NCBI RefSeq assembly: GCF_022201045.2 | Contig: NC_068562.1 | Location: 1,116,001-1,180,000 of the forward strand | DNA: 64,000 nucleotides | Origin: Citrus sinensis | Lineage: Eukaryota; Streptophyta; Magnoliopsida; Sapindales; Rutaceae | Direction: 5' to 3' | Translations under genes and position numbers: made by a program | Shown: positions 28,297 through 39,663 of the stretch, in pieces | Position numbering within the stretch: the stretch's first letter is position 1 | How the letters are laid out: each line of letters opens with the position of its first letter | The notes under the pieces: generated by a model | The model's input: only the letters and a program-made list of their open reading frames with translations | Databases searched by the model: none | Told to the model about the DNA's origin: nothing

Positions 28297-29535
28297 CTCT
28301 TTCTCAATTTAGGCTTCAATTCAAATGAATTCTTTTCCTGTTGAAAAATTCGCAAAGAGGGGAAAAGAAAATGTTTAGTTGATCCAATCATTATCTCTGC
28401 GGTATCGGATTTTCCTTAGGAGTTAAAAAAAATAAAATAAAATTTGTACCATAGTCTAAGTAGGGAAGAAAAATCGAACCTCTTGCGTACCCTGTGTTGC
28501 TTGCGACTATTTTTGTTGCTTGTCTTGCATGTGATGTCATAGGCCATTTCCATGATGAATATACAGAAGTGTAATCTTCGCCATGATCATGTTTAATGAA
28601 CCGATATGCTTCTGATTAACTCAGATTCTAATTTACACAAGGCTTCGCATAATTTTATAAAACGTCCCTTGATATGGAGATTTGTAATAAAACTCGATAT
28701 GATTCAATATGTGAAACTTAAAAAAAAAAAAAGTGAAAAAGGAAAATTGTGGTTTGGCTGTAACCTCGCATCCAATTTGACTTCTAGTACTTGAGAAGAA
28801 TGACTGCTGATAATACCCAATTCCCCTGTTATGGCTATGATCAATCTTTAATACCCCCATTATCACTCAAATTTGGTAAAATTGGATGAATTCTCATAGA
28901 GTGAAAAATTTACCCTCCATAAAATATAACCACTTAAATTTTCTCTTTTCTTGTTTTCCCATTTTAAAGTTTTCATTCTTTTTTTTTTCTCTTTCCTTTT
29001 TCAAGGCCTTCTAAAATTTTCTCTCTCTTTCACTTCATTCAATTTTTTTTTTGAATATACAGTAAAAGGTAATTTACATATAAACTCATTAAAATTCATG
29101 ATTAAAGCCTGTCATAAAATAAGCCCGAAAAGAGCAACAAAGAAAATTAAAGAAAACAAATTCCTATAGAAACTAAGAAGACTCTCACCCTGCACCACAC
29201 TTCTCAAAAAAAAAAAAAAAAAAACCTGCACCATAGATAAGAAAGTACCGCCCAAATCAACCAAGAAAATTTTTAATCTTTTTGTTCTTTTTTTACTTAC
29301 CATTAATTATAGAATAACAAGTAAGGGCCACCGAAGACTTTTAAGGAAAAAAAATTGGAGGGTTGCATTGGCATTGGGTCCAACTAAAATGTAACTGTAG
29401 TTTCACACACCATTTTTTTTTCTTTTTTTTTCTTTTTGTGATCTAATCATTAGATTCAATCTAAAAGTTGCAAAGTTATTTCCACGGCATGGATGTAATT
29501 ATTTGGTTATTAATATTGCAGTCCCTTCTATTTAT

Positions 29536-30089
29536 GATGTAGAGTAGGAATCCATATTATACTAAGATATGTTTCCTTATTAATTAAGACTTAGGACTTT
29601 TAATTTCCTTTCCAATTTAGAGTTTTGTTTTCCTTTTACTTCATGATTTAAGATAATTACTACTAATATAAATAGCTCCCTATTGTTGCCTTTGAAGCCA
29701 GATTCGATTTCCATAATATTTTTAATTTTTAAATTTCTGCGTGAGTATTTGAGTTAATTAATTCTCGATATTCTGTAGAATCAACGAGTCTTAACTCATA
29801 AATTCGTGGAATTCTTTTGAATCAACATGAATTTAGCTTGTTCAAAATATTTCGGTACACGCAAAGATTTGAAAATTGAAAATATTATTGAAATCGAATG
29901 TGCCTTCAAAGGCTACATGAGATATCTATTTATATTAGTAGTAATTATCCTAAATCATGAAGTAAAAGGAAAATAAAACACTAAATTGGAAAGGTAACAA
30001 AATTCTAAATTGGAAAGGAAATTAAAAGTCCTAAACCTTAGTTAATAAGGAAACATATCCTAGTATAATATGGATTCCTACTTTGCATC
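29536..30089. repeat. Long inverted repeat with LTR-like content
   Basis: The left arm (from 29536, 'gatgtagagtaggaatccat') and right arm (ending 30089, 'tggattcctactttgcatc') pair over about 190 bp. Both carry 'tatgtttcc', 'tccaattta', 'ttacttcatgatttaRgata' and 'gcctttgaag' or their complements. The left copy has a TATA-like 'taatataaatagctccc'. The core contains 'gaatcaacga' and 'gaatcaaca'. It may be two inverted pieces of one short LTR. No target duplication was established. Confidence 0.75.
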
Positions 30090-30108
30090 AATTTACTTAC
30101 GGGTCCTT

Positions 30109-30215
30109 CTATCTTACATGCATGTAAGATACATTCCTCTCACATGAATATAGTGTGGATCCCACACATGCACTATTCATATGAGAGGGATGTATCTTAC
30201 ATGCATGTAAGATAG
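30109..30215. mobile_element. Foldback MITE, 107-bp hairpin
   Basis: The arms 'ctatcttacatgcatgtaag' and the complement ending at 30215 pair over about 45 bp each, with one or two mismatches, around a small 'tggatcccacacatg' loop. Each arm contains the palindrome 'cttacatgcatgtaag'. It lies 20 bp from the end of the long inverted repeat 29536-30089. Confidence 0.85.
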
Positions 30216-31314
30216 GGATTGCCTTTACTAAAACAATAAGGAAAGATTAAGTTTCAAAATTTTAACACAGTAGTCCGTTAAAATATTTTATTATATGGGT
30301 CAAAGCTAATTTAGTAAATGAATATATTTACATATTAAAAATATGGATGGGTCATTTTAACTTGCTAAAATACTCTCCACCCCCATTTACTTAAAATACC
30401 AATTGGATTATAATAATATTATCTTGTGTTTAGTGAATACAAGATTGGACAAGGGCTTATATAAATTTTGACAATATTAAAATGAAAAATAAATAAATAT
30501 TAAATAAATGCTTGGATAGTCATTTAAATTTCATTATAGAGTTTATATATAATATTTTCAAAATAATAAATTTTTATATGTAAATTTGAAATTATGTAAA
30601 ATTACTTATACCTTATCATATGTATGAAGCTGATCATGTATTTATTTAATGTGAAAACAAATAAATTATATAATATTTATTATATTACTTAAATTTAAAA
30701 TTATAAAGAATGAAATTTAAATTTAAAATTGTAAAGAACAAATAATAACTTAAATTAATAGATTATGGGAGAATACCTTTCGAAGAAAATTAAGATTAAC
30801 TAAGTTTTAAGGCTTCTAACGTAACCTTTTTATTTTGTGTTGTTAACATAAGACAAAAATTTAGTCTAAAAAATTTATTCTAGGGTCTCCTAAAGGCAAA
30901 AAAACATTATTATCACATGATAATTTGGTAGCCCAAGCTGTATTATTTTTTGTTTACTTATTCATGCCAAACACCACATTGAAATTAAATTTTAGTAAAG
31001 TAAACCGATCCCACCATCTTTGGCCACATTCAGTAGGCCCTAATTGATTAGATCTTATTGTAGAAAGTAATATATAACTCGTTTTTTTATTACAGTGGTA
31101 AAGAAGAAAACATAGACACAATATATTTCTTTTGAGAAAATGCAAGTATTATTTTTCTGAGATTTTATGTTCAAGAAATTAATTTAATTTATGTAGTTAG
31201 AAGACTCTTTATTTTTTGATGTTTTAGAAGAATTATATGTTTGATAATGAATAAATTAAAATTTAAAGTAGGACAGACTGATTGAGAAGGAGATAGAGAG
31301 AATAGATTTTTTAG

Positions 31315-31550
31315 AATTTGACAATTATTATATTTTAATTGGGCTTATTATATAAAATTATTAAAACTTATGGTTTTTATTATTTATAGAAAACAATAGG
31401 GATTGCTGAAGAAAATGCCAAATAATTTTTTTGGGATTTTGAAATTATTATATTTTAATTGGGCTTATTGTATAAAATTTTTGAAACTTGTAGTTTTTAT
31501 TATTTACACACAACAATAAGAATTGCTAAAGAAAATACCAAAATTAGGTG
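31315..31550. repeat. Two diverged tandem copies, about 118 bp each
   Basis: The block 'attatattttaattgggctt' occurs at about 31325 and 31447, followed in both copies by 'ataaaattNttRaaacttRt', 'tttttattattta' and 'acaataRgRattgctRaaga'. The copies are about 85% alike. Confidence 0.75.
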
Positions 31551-31641
31551 TTTGGTACAATGATTGCAAAGTAGTTTTGTCCAACTATATGTGGGAGAAA
31601 TATGTCACGGTCCAACTGAGTTTTAAGTGTAAGCATTCATT

Positions 31642-31860
31642 CCTTAAGTATATTTCTGTACGTTTTGATTGATTTTTCTGCATAACTTGTTCTTTTTCCT
31701 TAATTATATTTATGTACGTTTTGATTGATTTTTCTGCATAACTTATTCTTTTTCCTTAAGTACATTTATGTAGGTATTTGATTGATTTTTCCGCATAACT
31801 TGTTCTTTTTCCTTAAGCATATTTGTGTAGGTATTTGATTGATTTTTCATATCTTGTTTT
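31642..31860. repeat. Tandem array, about 4 x 56 bp
   Basis: The unit begins 'ccttaaRtatattt', then 'tgtaNgt', 'ttgattgatttttcYgcata' and 'acttRttcttttt'. Unit starts are at 31642, 31698, 31754 and 31811; the fourth is partial. The last two units share a change ('ggtatttgattg' in place of 'cgttttgattg'), showing stepwise growth. Confidence 0.85.
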
Positions 31861-32748
31861 CATGGTTACGAAAATTAGGATATTCCCAACCATGAAGTAT
31901 GATGACAATGAAGATGCGGGGATAACAAATGGGCAGGCTGGGCTGAGCTTGGCAAAGCTTAGCCCATCCCCGGTGTTTGCTTTGTGAAGTAAATTTAAAA
32001 CCCGAGGTGTACCAAAGTTATTAATGCCTAACTTTATGTGATCTAGCAAATTAATTGAGATTCAATTGTTAAAATTCTTAGTATTATTTAATAAAATATA
32101 CTTAGAGTATTAATTATTAATATATGATTATAATATATTTTGGATAATTTTTTAGAAAAAAACAAGATCTACCGCTTCCAAATGTCGATTATTTTAGTTT
32201 CAAACAATTGACAAAAATTAAAATTAAAATTTAAAAGAGGCTTTAGCTTTCGATGGATCCTCTACTCATTTTTCTTTTGGTTTTCTTTTTACGATCCACG
32301 GATTGGTGTTTGATTTAAGAAAAAAAAAAGTATTTGATACATTCAAACTATACATTACTTATAGCATACACGTGTTTGCTATAAAATCATATGTAAAAGA
32401 CAGCTGAAGGCAAGATGGATAAAGAAACCATTTCCTTTGATGAAGCCATACAAAATAAATGCAATAGTGATAGTCTGATAGATGCCAAGTCTTATTGTAC
32501 TAAAATAGCTAGTCAAAACAATCCTTACTGCCATATATAAGAAGAAATGGGAAAACAATGAATCAGTGAGATAGAGGCAAGAAGATCGGTATAATAACTT
32601 TGTCGCAATAATTTCTAGCACTCAAGAGTTGCATCAAACTAAATATTAAAATCAAGGACGTAAGTGCAAAATAAGTTCTAAAGGGCCAAAGTGATATTCT
32701 CCTGATGAAAAATGATAAGATTCAATATATAAATATCGAGTGATTGAT

Positions 32749-33452
32749 GATATCTCCACCCCACGATTTTTGTGAATCCACCCCATTTTCACAAAATAAT
32801 TATAAAAGTTGCATATTATTTTTGAAATTTTTAAATCAAGAAGAACTTTAATTCACTTTTTTGTGACTTAAATTTTTTTATTATATTTGATTATAAAGAT
32901 TGTTTTGACATAAATTTAAATTGACTATTTTACCCTTATAAAGTAAAATTGTCAAGAATTTACTTTAACTTCAATATTTTTTAATTTGTACCAAATTCAT
33001 TGTTTCTAATACTACTTTGTTAGTATGATGATTATTTTTTAATTAAACTAGCATAGTATCTTTATGGCACATTTCTCATGTAAATTATTAGGCTGTCAAA
33101 TTTATGTCATTTACATATAAGGATAGTGAAATAATAATTAGGTTTTATTTAAAAATATTAGATTATAAATTACAAAATTAAATACCTAAATTATTAGATG
33201 TAAATAACTCATGTGTTTATGAGGGTAATTTTGTCTTTATATATCATAATAATAAAAGAGTAAAATAAAACTTATATTAAAATTTATAATTAAAGATGGT
33301 CAAAGAACTTAAGAAAAAAATTAATAGAAGGATTTAATTGATTAACTGTACAAATTTTTTATTAATTTGTATTTTTTAAGAATATTGTGAACACATTGTA
33401 ATCATTTTCTAAAAGTGGAGTGGATTTACAAAAATAGTATCGTGAAAATATC
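32749..33452. mobile_element. Non-coding element with imperfect inverted ends, about 700 bp
   Basis: The left end reads 'gatatctccaccccacgatt' and then 'tttgtgaatccaccccattt'. The right end on the minus strand reads 'gatattttcacgat', then 'tttttgtaaatccactccac'. Arms are about 50 bp and imperfect. The interior is AT-rich with no ORF. A MITE or a decayed MULE is likely; no target duplication was confirmed. Confidence 0.6.
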
Positions 33453-34268
33453 CACCTCCATAATTATCATATGAAATGACCCGCCCCGAATATTTAGAGT
33501 GAGTCTATCTAATCTCGCCTAAACGAATTAATAATAATTCTAATATTTAAGAATTATACTAAAAATTCGACAGAGTCTCCTATGTAGTTATGACATCCCC
33601 AAACCTGTAATTTATAAAATTAACACTCCAAAAAATGATACAATAATCAATCAACCTCCACAACCAACTTTCTCAATCAAATACTAGTATCCTTCAAACA
33701 TATAATGTCAAGAATACAAATATTTTATCCTTAATCACAAATAAGTAATAAATTATACAATTCAAAATATCTCAACAAAACATCTATGATTCCTAACACC
33801 ATTACGTGGTCATAATTTCAAACTCTAACTATCGTTGCTGGGTCGACTGATGTACCTGCGAATCTCCTGTGTGGGGGGGGGGGAATATAATAAAAACGGA
33901 GTGAATATAAAACTCAGTGAGCTCAGTGAGTGGATAATAATTTTTGAAAAAATAAATTTACTTAAAAATGATTTAATTCTTCTCTAAACAATCTCATCAA
34001 AATATCATAAGACTTTAAATAAACTTATTTAATTTAAATCATGCACTGGAATAACAATATTACATAAATCTGCATAAAATCAATAAAATCATAACATTGA
34101 TAATATCGAATACTGAATACCGAAAACTATCACCAAACAAGTACTCAGGGGAATAATCTCATCATATCCGGACCTCGACGGACAGACAATCAGGGAACCA
34201 TCATGCCTTAGAGCTACAACGGATAGACGGGGAAATGCCATCTCATATCTCATATATCTCATCATGTC

Positions 34269-35611
34269 TGTTGTTGAGTGTTAGAAAATGCATATTTATA
34301 AAGGAGAAAACCGTCATTTTACATTTCAAGTCTTACTAACAACCCTTACTTTTATGTATTTAACCTTCTTGTGATTTAATTACATGTGTTTTATTTTAAT
34401 TAAGTATTTTATGTATTTTAGGGGCATCATAGTCATTTCACAATAAACGAGAAATCAGATGGCAAAACAGACATCACTTTTGAACTCAGGACGGTCGAAA
34501 ACCTTAGGAGGAGCATAAAAGGAAAAATAGCACTGTTCACATGTACGGTACTATTCACGTGTACGGTACTGTATACGTTACTGTTCACGACACTGTTCAC
34601 ATAGATGGACCGATGACGTGGGATTGACTGATGAGGTGTCACGATCCTGTTGGACTAAAATTCTTATATACTGTTGATGGTGACGTGGCAACATATCAGT
34701 GGACGAAAAATCTCACATACGGTGCATGCATCACACAGGATTATTTTCAACCAAACTGCGTTACTGTTCAAATTCGGGTCAAACCGTGTTACTGTTCATC
34801 CGCGTGGTCAAACCGTGGACTGTTGACTGATGACGTGGCGTAATCCTGAGCGTCCAAACTATTTTTAATCTGATAGCCATGATTTACTCCATGTATCTAT
34901 AAAAAGGGGGCCTCTCCCCCCTAATTTGATATCTCTGAATCCATTTTTGGACTCTGTTTTCTGTAATTCCCTCTCCATCTTGTATTTTCTTCGTATTTTA
35001 ATAAATTCCCATTTTGCCCCTAGTTCAATTATGAGTAGCTAATTTTCTTTCAAGCTTGGGTTGAAGGTGAAGTCTCAACATGTGTCATGGGCTTAATTTG
35101 GTAAATTTATTTTCTCTTACCCTCTAGTTTTTGTGGATGTTTTGACTTCTCGTCGACAAATAATACTAATCTTGTCTAGTACCGCTTTGGTTTCACCGGC
35201 CCTCTAGTACAAGGTTATTATTATTTGGCATGATAAGCCCTTAGCACCATATTGATTAGAGCGTGGTTCATGAGGTGTGGATTCCCCCCTCATGATTTAA
35301 TTGGCATTAATAAGGAATATTTAGCCCATGATGCATGTTGATACGGATCCAGATATCCAAGTACGTCATTTCAATATAATTCTCTTCAATTTATTCTCGC
35401 CATTTCAATACCAATTTTAGAATTTATTCTCGCCATTTTAATTTAAGTTTTAGCATATCCCAAATCATTTCCACCACAAATCCAATCACCCATTTACAAA
35501 ATTAATTCTACACAATTAAAATCCACCTCCTCGTGGGATCGATACTCGTCACCATTAGTCTATACTACAATAGATTCGTGCGCTTGCGAGTACATTAAAA
35601 TTTGCACAACA
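34269..35611 (+). repeat. 5' LTR of the Athila-type element
   Basis: Begins 'tgttgttgagtgttagaaaa' and ends 'tttgcacaaca'. U3 (about 34540-34850) is full of 'actgttca', 'tacggtac' and 'gacgtgg' repeats, possible binding sites for transcription factors. A TATA box (34898-34905) and 'aataaa' (35000-35005) follow. If the LTR is taken to start at 34272, the flanking match becomes 8 bp (ATGTCTGT). The 5-bp reading is preferred because it is usual for the family and makes the PPT end exactly at the LTR. Confidence 0.93.
34898..34905 (+). promoter_or_regulatory. LTR TATA box
   Basis: 'tataaaaa' within 'tatctataaaaaggggg', followed by a pyrimidine-rich stretch where transcription could begin. The same box is at 45955-45962 in the 3' LTR, from which transcription would read out into the flanking older LTR. 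Confidence 0.7.
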
Positions 35612-35617
35612 AGTTTT

Positions 35618-35635
35618 TGGCGTCGTTGCCGGGGA
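35618..35635 (+). promoter_or_regulatory. Primer binding site (tRNA-Asp)
   Basis: 'tggcgtcgttgccgggga', six bases after the 5' LTR, complements the 3' end of plant tRNA-Asp(GUC) with one mismatch (T for C at the sixth base). Use of tRNA-Asp primers is typical of Athila/Tat-type elements. Confidence 0.85.
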
Positions 35636-35998
35636 GGTAAGTAATTTTAATTCATAGAATTAATTTTTGTGAATAATTTCTTTTATTTGTTTTCTTGTAT
35701 TTTTTTTATTATTAAAAAAAAAGAAAAAGAAAAAAAAAGTGAATCTACATTTAAAGGTTAGTATTTCTTTTCTTTTTCTCTTCTTTAAAATTCTGTAATT
35801 TAATTTTCAATTTATTTTTCTTTATAATTTTTTTTTATCTTATTAATTTATTTTTAGTTAATTTATTTCACGTATTTGTTTTTGTGTATTTTTATAGAAA
35901 TGTTTTAATAGCGCAATAAGGTTAGTATCGTAATTTCTCCCTCTTATTTATTTTTATTTGTTTTGTTCCCATCTTTATTTTCATTTTATTTGTTTTGC

Positions 35999-37663
35999 AT
36001 GCATGGTCGTAGGTCATTATTACCTAATCTTGAACTTATAGATCTTGAATTAGAAAAAACACTTCGCACACAAAAGCACATTAAAAATAAATTTGAAATG
36101 GATTTGCAACCACAAGAGAGGCCATTTAAGGACTACTTCAGTCCCTTAGCTAATTTGAGCACATCATGCATAAGATACCCAAATGTAGCTGCTAGGAGTT
36201 TCGAATTAAAACCTAGTGTGCTAAATTGTCTCCTCACATTTTATGGCCTAGAAAATGAGGATCCATATAATCATCTGAATGATTTTCATGCCATTTGTCA
36301 AACTTTTAAATATAAAAATTTTTCAGACGATGATGTTAAACTTAGACTATTCCCATTTTCTTTAAAGGATAGAACTCGTTCATGGCTTAATACATTGCCT
36401 GCTAATAGCATTGCATCATGGGAACAAATGGTTACAAAATTTTTGAATAAATATTTTCCAGTGCATAAAACCAATACTATTCGCAGGGAAATCTCGGAGT
36501 TTACCCAGAGAGAGGATGAGCAATTTTTCGAAACATGGGAGCGATTCAATGGGCTACTCTTGAAGTGTCCACATCATGGGTACGAGAAATGGCACCAATG
36601 CCAATACTTTTTGGAGGGATTATTGCCGAATGTGCAAGAATGGTTAATGGCAACAAGTGGAGGAGAGCTAATGTCAAAAAGTGCATCAAAAATTTGGGAA
36701 TTCTTCCAGCGACAAGCGGATAATTCCTAACAACGGAGTCGATCACTCAGGAATACTAGAAGGATTAAGGGAGTAAATGAGATTCAAATTGGCGAGTCAA
36801 CTTCGGGAATCAAAGAAGTCAAGGAGATGGTTGAAGGTCTTGCTCGACAAATAGCATCGTTATCGACTGCTAAATCAATAGAGCCACATGACCATGACTC
36901 ATACTCAGATCAAGTCAATGCCATAGGTGTAATAAGAAAACCATCTAATTACAACCCATACTCCAACACATATAACCCTGGATGGAGAGACCACCTTAAT
37001 TTTTCATGGTCTCAAGGATTCCAACAGAATGGACCAGCAGCTCCAGCTCCACCAATGCAACAAATTTCTCAAATTCCTCAAGCCTCTCAGCCCCCATTTA
37101 GACCATACAATCAGAACCAGAACTACTCTCAACCCATACCATGGGAGGATTCATTCCAAAATCTCAAGAATCTTACTCACTCTACGATTGAGCAACAGAA
37201 CCGCACCATTGATGGACTACGAAATGAGTTAAGAGCAGGCTTCAACTCACAAGCTCAATCAGTTTCAAGCCTCGAGAAGATGGTGGGACAACTTGCTTCT
37301 TCAGTTCAGACCTTGGCAATGACTGTTGAGAAAGGCAAATTTCCAAGTCAACCAGTGCCTAATCCTAAAGGAGTACATGAAGCAAGTACCAGTTCACCAC
37401 AGCAGCATGGAGAAGTCAAAGCAGTAATGATCTTGCGAAAAGGAAAAGAAGTCGACAACAAAGTGGAGATGCCGGTGACAAAAGAAAATCAAATTTTACC
37501 TGTGAATGTTGAGGACTCACCACCGGAGGAAAAAGAAGAAACCAACCCACGAGAATATGTTCCTAAAGCTCCATTTCCTCAGAGGTTAGCGAAAGGAAAG
37601 AAAGGAAAATCCACAGGTGAGATTCTCGAAATCTTCAAACAGGTAAGTGTTAACATTCCTTAA
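35999..37663 (+). pseudogene. gag: gag (capsid/nucleocapsid polyprotein), interrupted
   Basis: Structural protein of the retrotransposon particle. The first ATG in frame is 35999; a second candidate is at 36098 (MDLQPQERPF). The retrotransposon gag domain is clear ('FPFSLKDRTRSWLNTLPANS', 'EQMVTKFLNKYFP', 'ETWERFNGLLLKCPHHGY'). A TAA at 36728-36730 breaks the frame; the same frame then continues with 'VNAIGVIRKPSNYNPYSNTY', a Pro/Gln-rich linker and 'YVPKAPFPQRLAKGKK', a phrase found just ahead of protease in Athila elements. Further stops follow at 37661 and 37679. The nucleocapsid knuckle (CxxC zinc motif) was not seen. Confidence 0.9.
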
Positions 37664-37732
37664 CTTGATGCTATTAAATAAGTTCCATCTTATGCCAAGT
37701 TTCTTAAAGACCTTTGTACTAAAAAGAGAAAT

Positions 37733-38161
37733 ATGCATGTTCAAAAGAAGGCATTTTTAACAGAAAACGTTAGTTCTATACTCCAACATAAAATTCCTTT
37801 AAAATGCAAAGACCCAGACTCCCCCACTATCTCATGTAGTATAGGGAACCACACAATTGAGAATGCTTTGTTGGATTTAGGAGCTAGTGTAAATTTGTTG
37901 CCTTATTCAGTATTTGTGAAACTTGGACTGGGAGAATTACACCCGACTCCAGTGGTGTTACAGCTTGCAGATCGGTCCACGAAAATACCTCGTGGTATTG
38001 TGGAGGACGTGCTTATCCAGGTAGACAAGTTTTATTTTCCTGTTGATTTCATTGTAATTGACACTCAACCAATACAGGATTCGAGGAAGCACATCCCCAT
38101 TATTCTAGGCTGACATTTCTTGGCAACTGCGGATGCTCACATTTAATGTAGGACTGGAAAT
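37733..38161 (+). pseudogene. Retroviral-type aspartic protease domain, interrupted
   Basis: Would cleave the Gag-Pol polyprotein. The active-site phrase is 'LLDLGASVNLLPYSVF' with the catalytic Asp codon at 37874; the Athila-typical 'DLGAS' replaces the more general DTGA/DSGA. It is followed by 'LQLADRSTKIPRGIVEDVLI' and 'VDFIVIDTQP'. A TGA at 38111 and a TAA at 38147 break the link to RT. The protease fold itself is otherwise complete to the 'IPIILG' strand. Confidence 0.88.
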
Positions 38162-39663
38162 ATGCAGTTGTCTTTCGGCAACATAACTATGGAGCTAAAC
38201 ATCTTCAATATTGCCAAACAACCTCACAGTGTAGATGATGGAATTGTTGATGTGGATTTAATTGAAGCATTAGTTGATGATACTTTTGTTTCAAACCTTA
38301 GTGATGATCCTTTACAAACATGTTTAACTCACTTTGGTTTGGATTTTGATATTGACAGATCAGTCGATGAGGTCAACGCCCTGCTTGACTCAGCACCATC
38401 TATGGACACTAATAAATGGAAGTCAAGAGTTGAGCAACTAGCACCATCAGAGAAGAAACTCATCCCATCATCAGAATCACCACCGAAACTCGAGCTCAAA
38501 CCATTACCCAACACTCTGGAATATGCATTTTTGGGAGAAGAAAGTACTCTACCGGTAATCATCTCATCATCCCTAAATGACGAACAAAAAGGTAAGTTGT
38601 TGGATGTTTTAAAAGAGCACAAAGGAGCATTAAGATGGACCATAGCAGACATAAAAGGTATAAATCCAGTAGACTGCATGCATTACATTCACCTTGATGA
38701 AAATGCTAAATCTACTAAGGAAATGCAACGTCGGTTAAATCCTAATATGAAAGAAGTTGTTAGAACAGAAGTCCTTAAGCTATTAGATGCAGGTATCATT
38801 TACCCAATTTCTGATAGTTCATGGGTCAGTCCTGTACAAGTTGTGCCCAAAAAGTCAGGAGTCATAGTAGTTACCAATGCTGATAATGAATTAATACCCA
38901 CTAGAGTAACTACAGGATGGCGTGTTTGCATTGATTATAGAAAGTTGAATTCTGTCACACGTAAAGACCATTTTCCTTTACCATTTATCGATCAAATGCT
39001 TGATAGATTAGCAGGCCATGAATTTTATTGCTTTCTAGATGGCTACTCAGGATATAATCAGATTCCCATAGCACCAAAAGATCAAGAGAAAACTAATTTC
39101 ACTTGCCCTTTTGGCACTTTTGCATATAGGAGGATGCCATTTGGATTATGTAATGCACCTGCTACATTTCAACGATGCATGCTAAGCATTTTTTCTGATA
39201 TGGTTGAACGATTTCTTGAAGTCTTTATGGATGACTTTTCTGTCTTTGGTGACTCGTTTGATCAATGTTTACATCATTTAACACTAGTTTTGCAGAGATG
39301 TATCGAGAAGAACTTGGTCTTAAATTGGGAAAATGCCATTTTATGGTAAAACAAGGTATTGTTCTCGGTCACATCATTTCGAGCAAATGTATTGAGGTTG
39401 ACAAAGCCAAGGTGGATCTCATTTCTAATCTTCTTTCACCCAAAACAGTCAGAGAAGTAAGATCTTTCCTTGGGCATGCTGGTTTTTATAGACGTTTCAT
39501 TAAAGATTTTAGCAAAGTTTCTAGACCCTTATGCAATCTACTTGCTAAGGATGTACATTTTTTCTTTGATGATTCATGTCTTGTTGCGTTTGAAAAATTA
39601 AAGCATTTGTTGACATCATCACCCATCATTCAGCCCCCGAACTAGAACTTACCATTTGAGCTC
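38162..39663 (+). pseudogene. pol: Reverse transcriptase domain, frameshifted
   Basis: RNA-dependent DNA polymerase. Visible: 'PVQVVPKKSG', 'WRVCIDYRKLNSVTRKDHFP', 'FLDGYSGYNQIPIAP', 'RMPFGLCNAPATFQRCM' and the catalytic 'FMDDFSVFG' (first Asp codon at 39230). At 39326-39334 the frame shifts: the thumb ('VLGHIISSKCIEVDKAKVD', 'VRSFLGHAGFYRRFIKDFS') is read in another frame from about 39330. A TAG at 39643 separates it from RNase H. All conserved RT blocks are recognisable. Confidence 0.93.

Larger units (their letters stand above)
28297..32748. other. Gene-poor, repeat-bearing AT-rich region
   Basis: No gene was recognised in 4.4 kb. It holds a long inverted repeat (29536-30089), a foldback (30109-30215), two 118-bp tandem copies (about 31315-31550) and a 56-bp tandem array (31642-31860), listed separately. 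Short ORFs (28606-28794, 30954-31145, 31813-32049, 32379-32621) show no motif. Confidence 0.5.

Noticed and set aside
34433-34843. Two ORFs of about 70 codons inside the LTR (also at 45490-45906)
   Set aside because: They arise from the repeated U3 motifs, lie across the promoter region and repeat in both LTRs; coding is unlikely.
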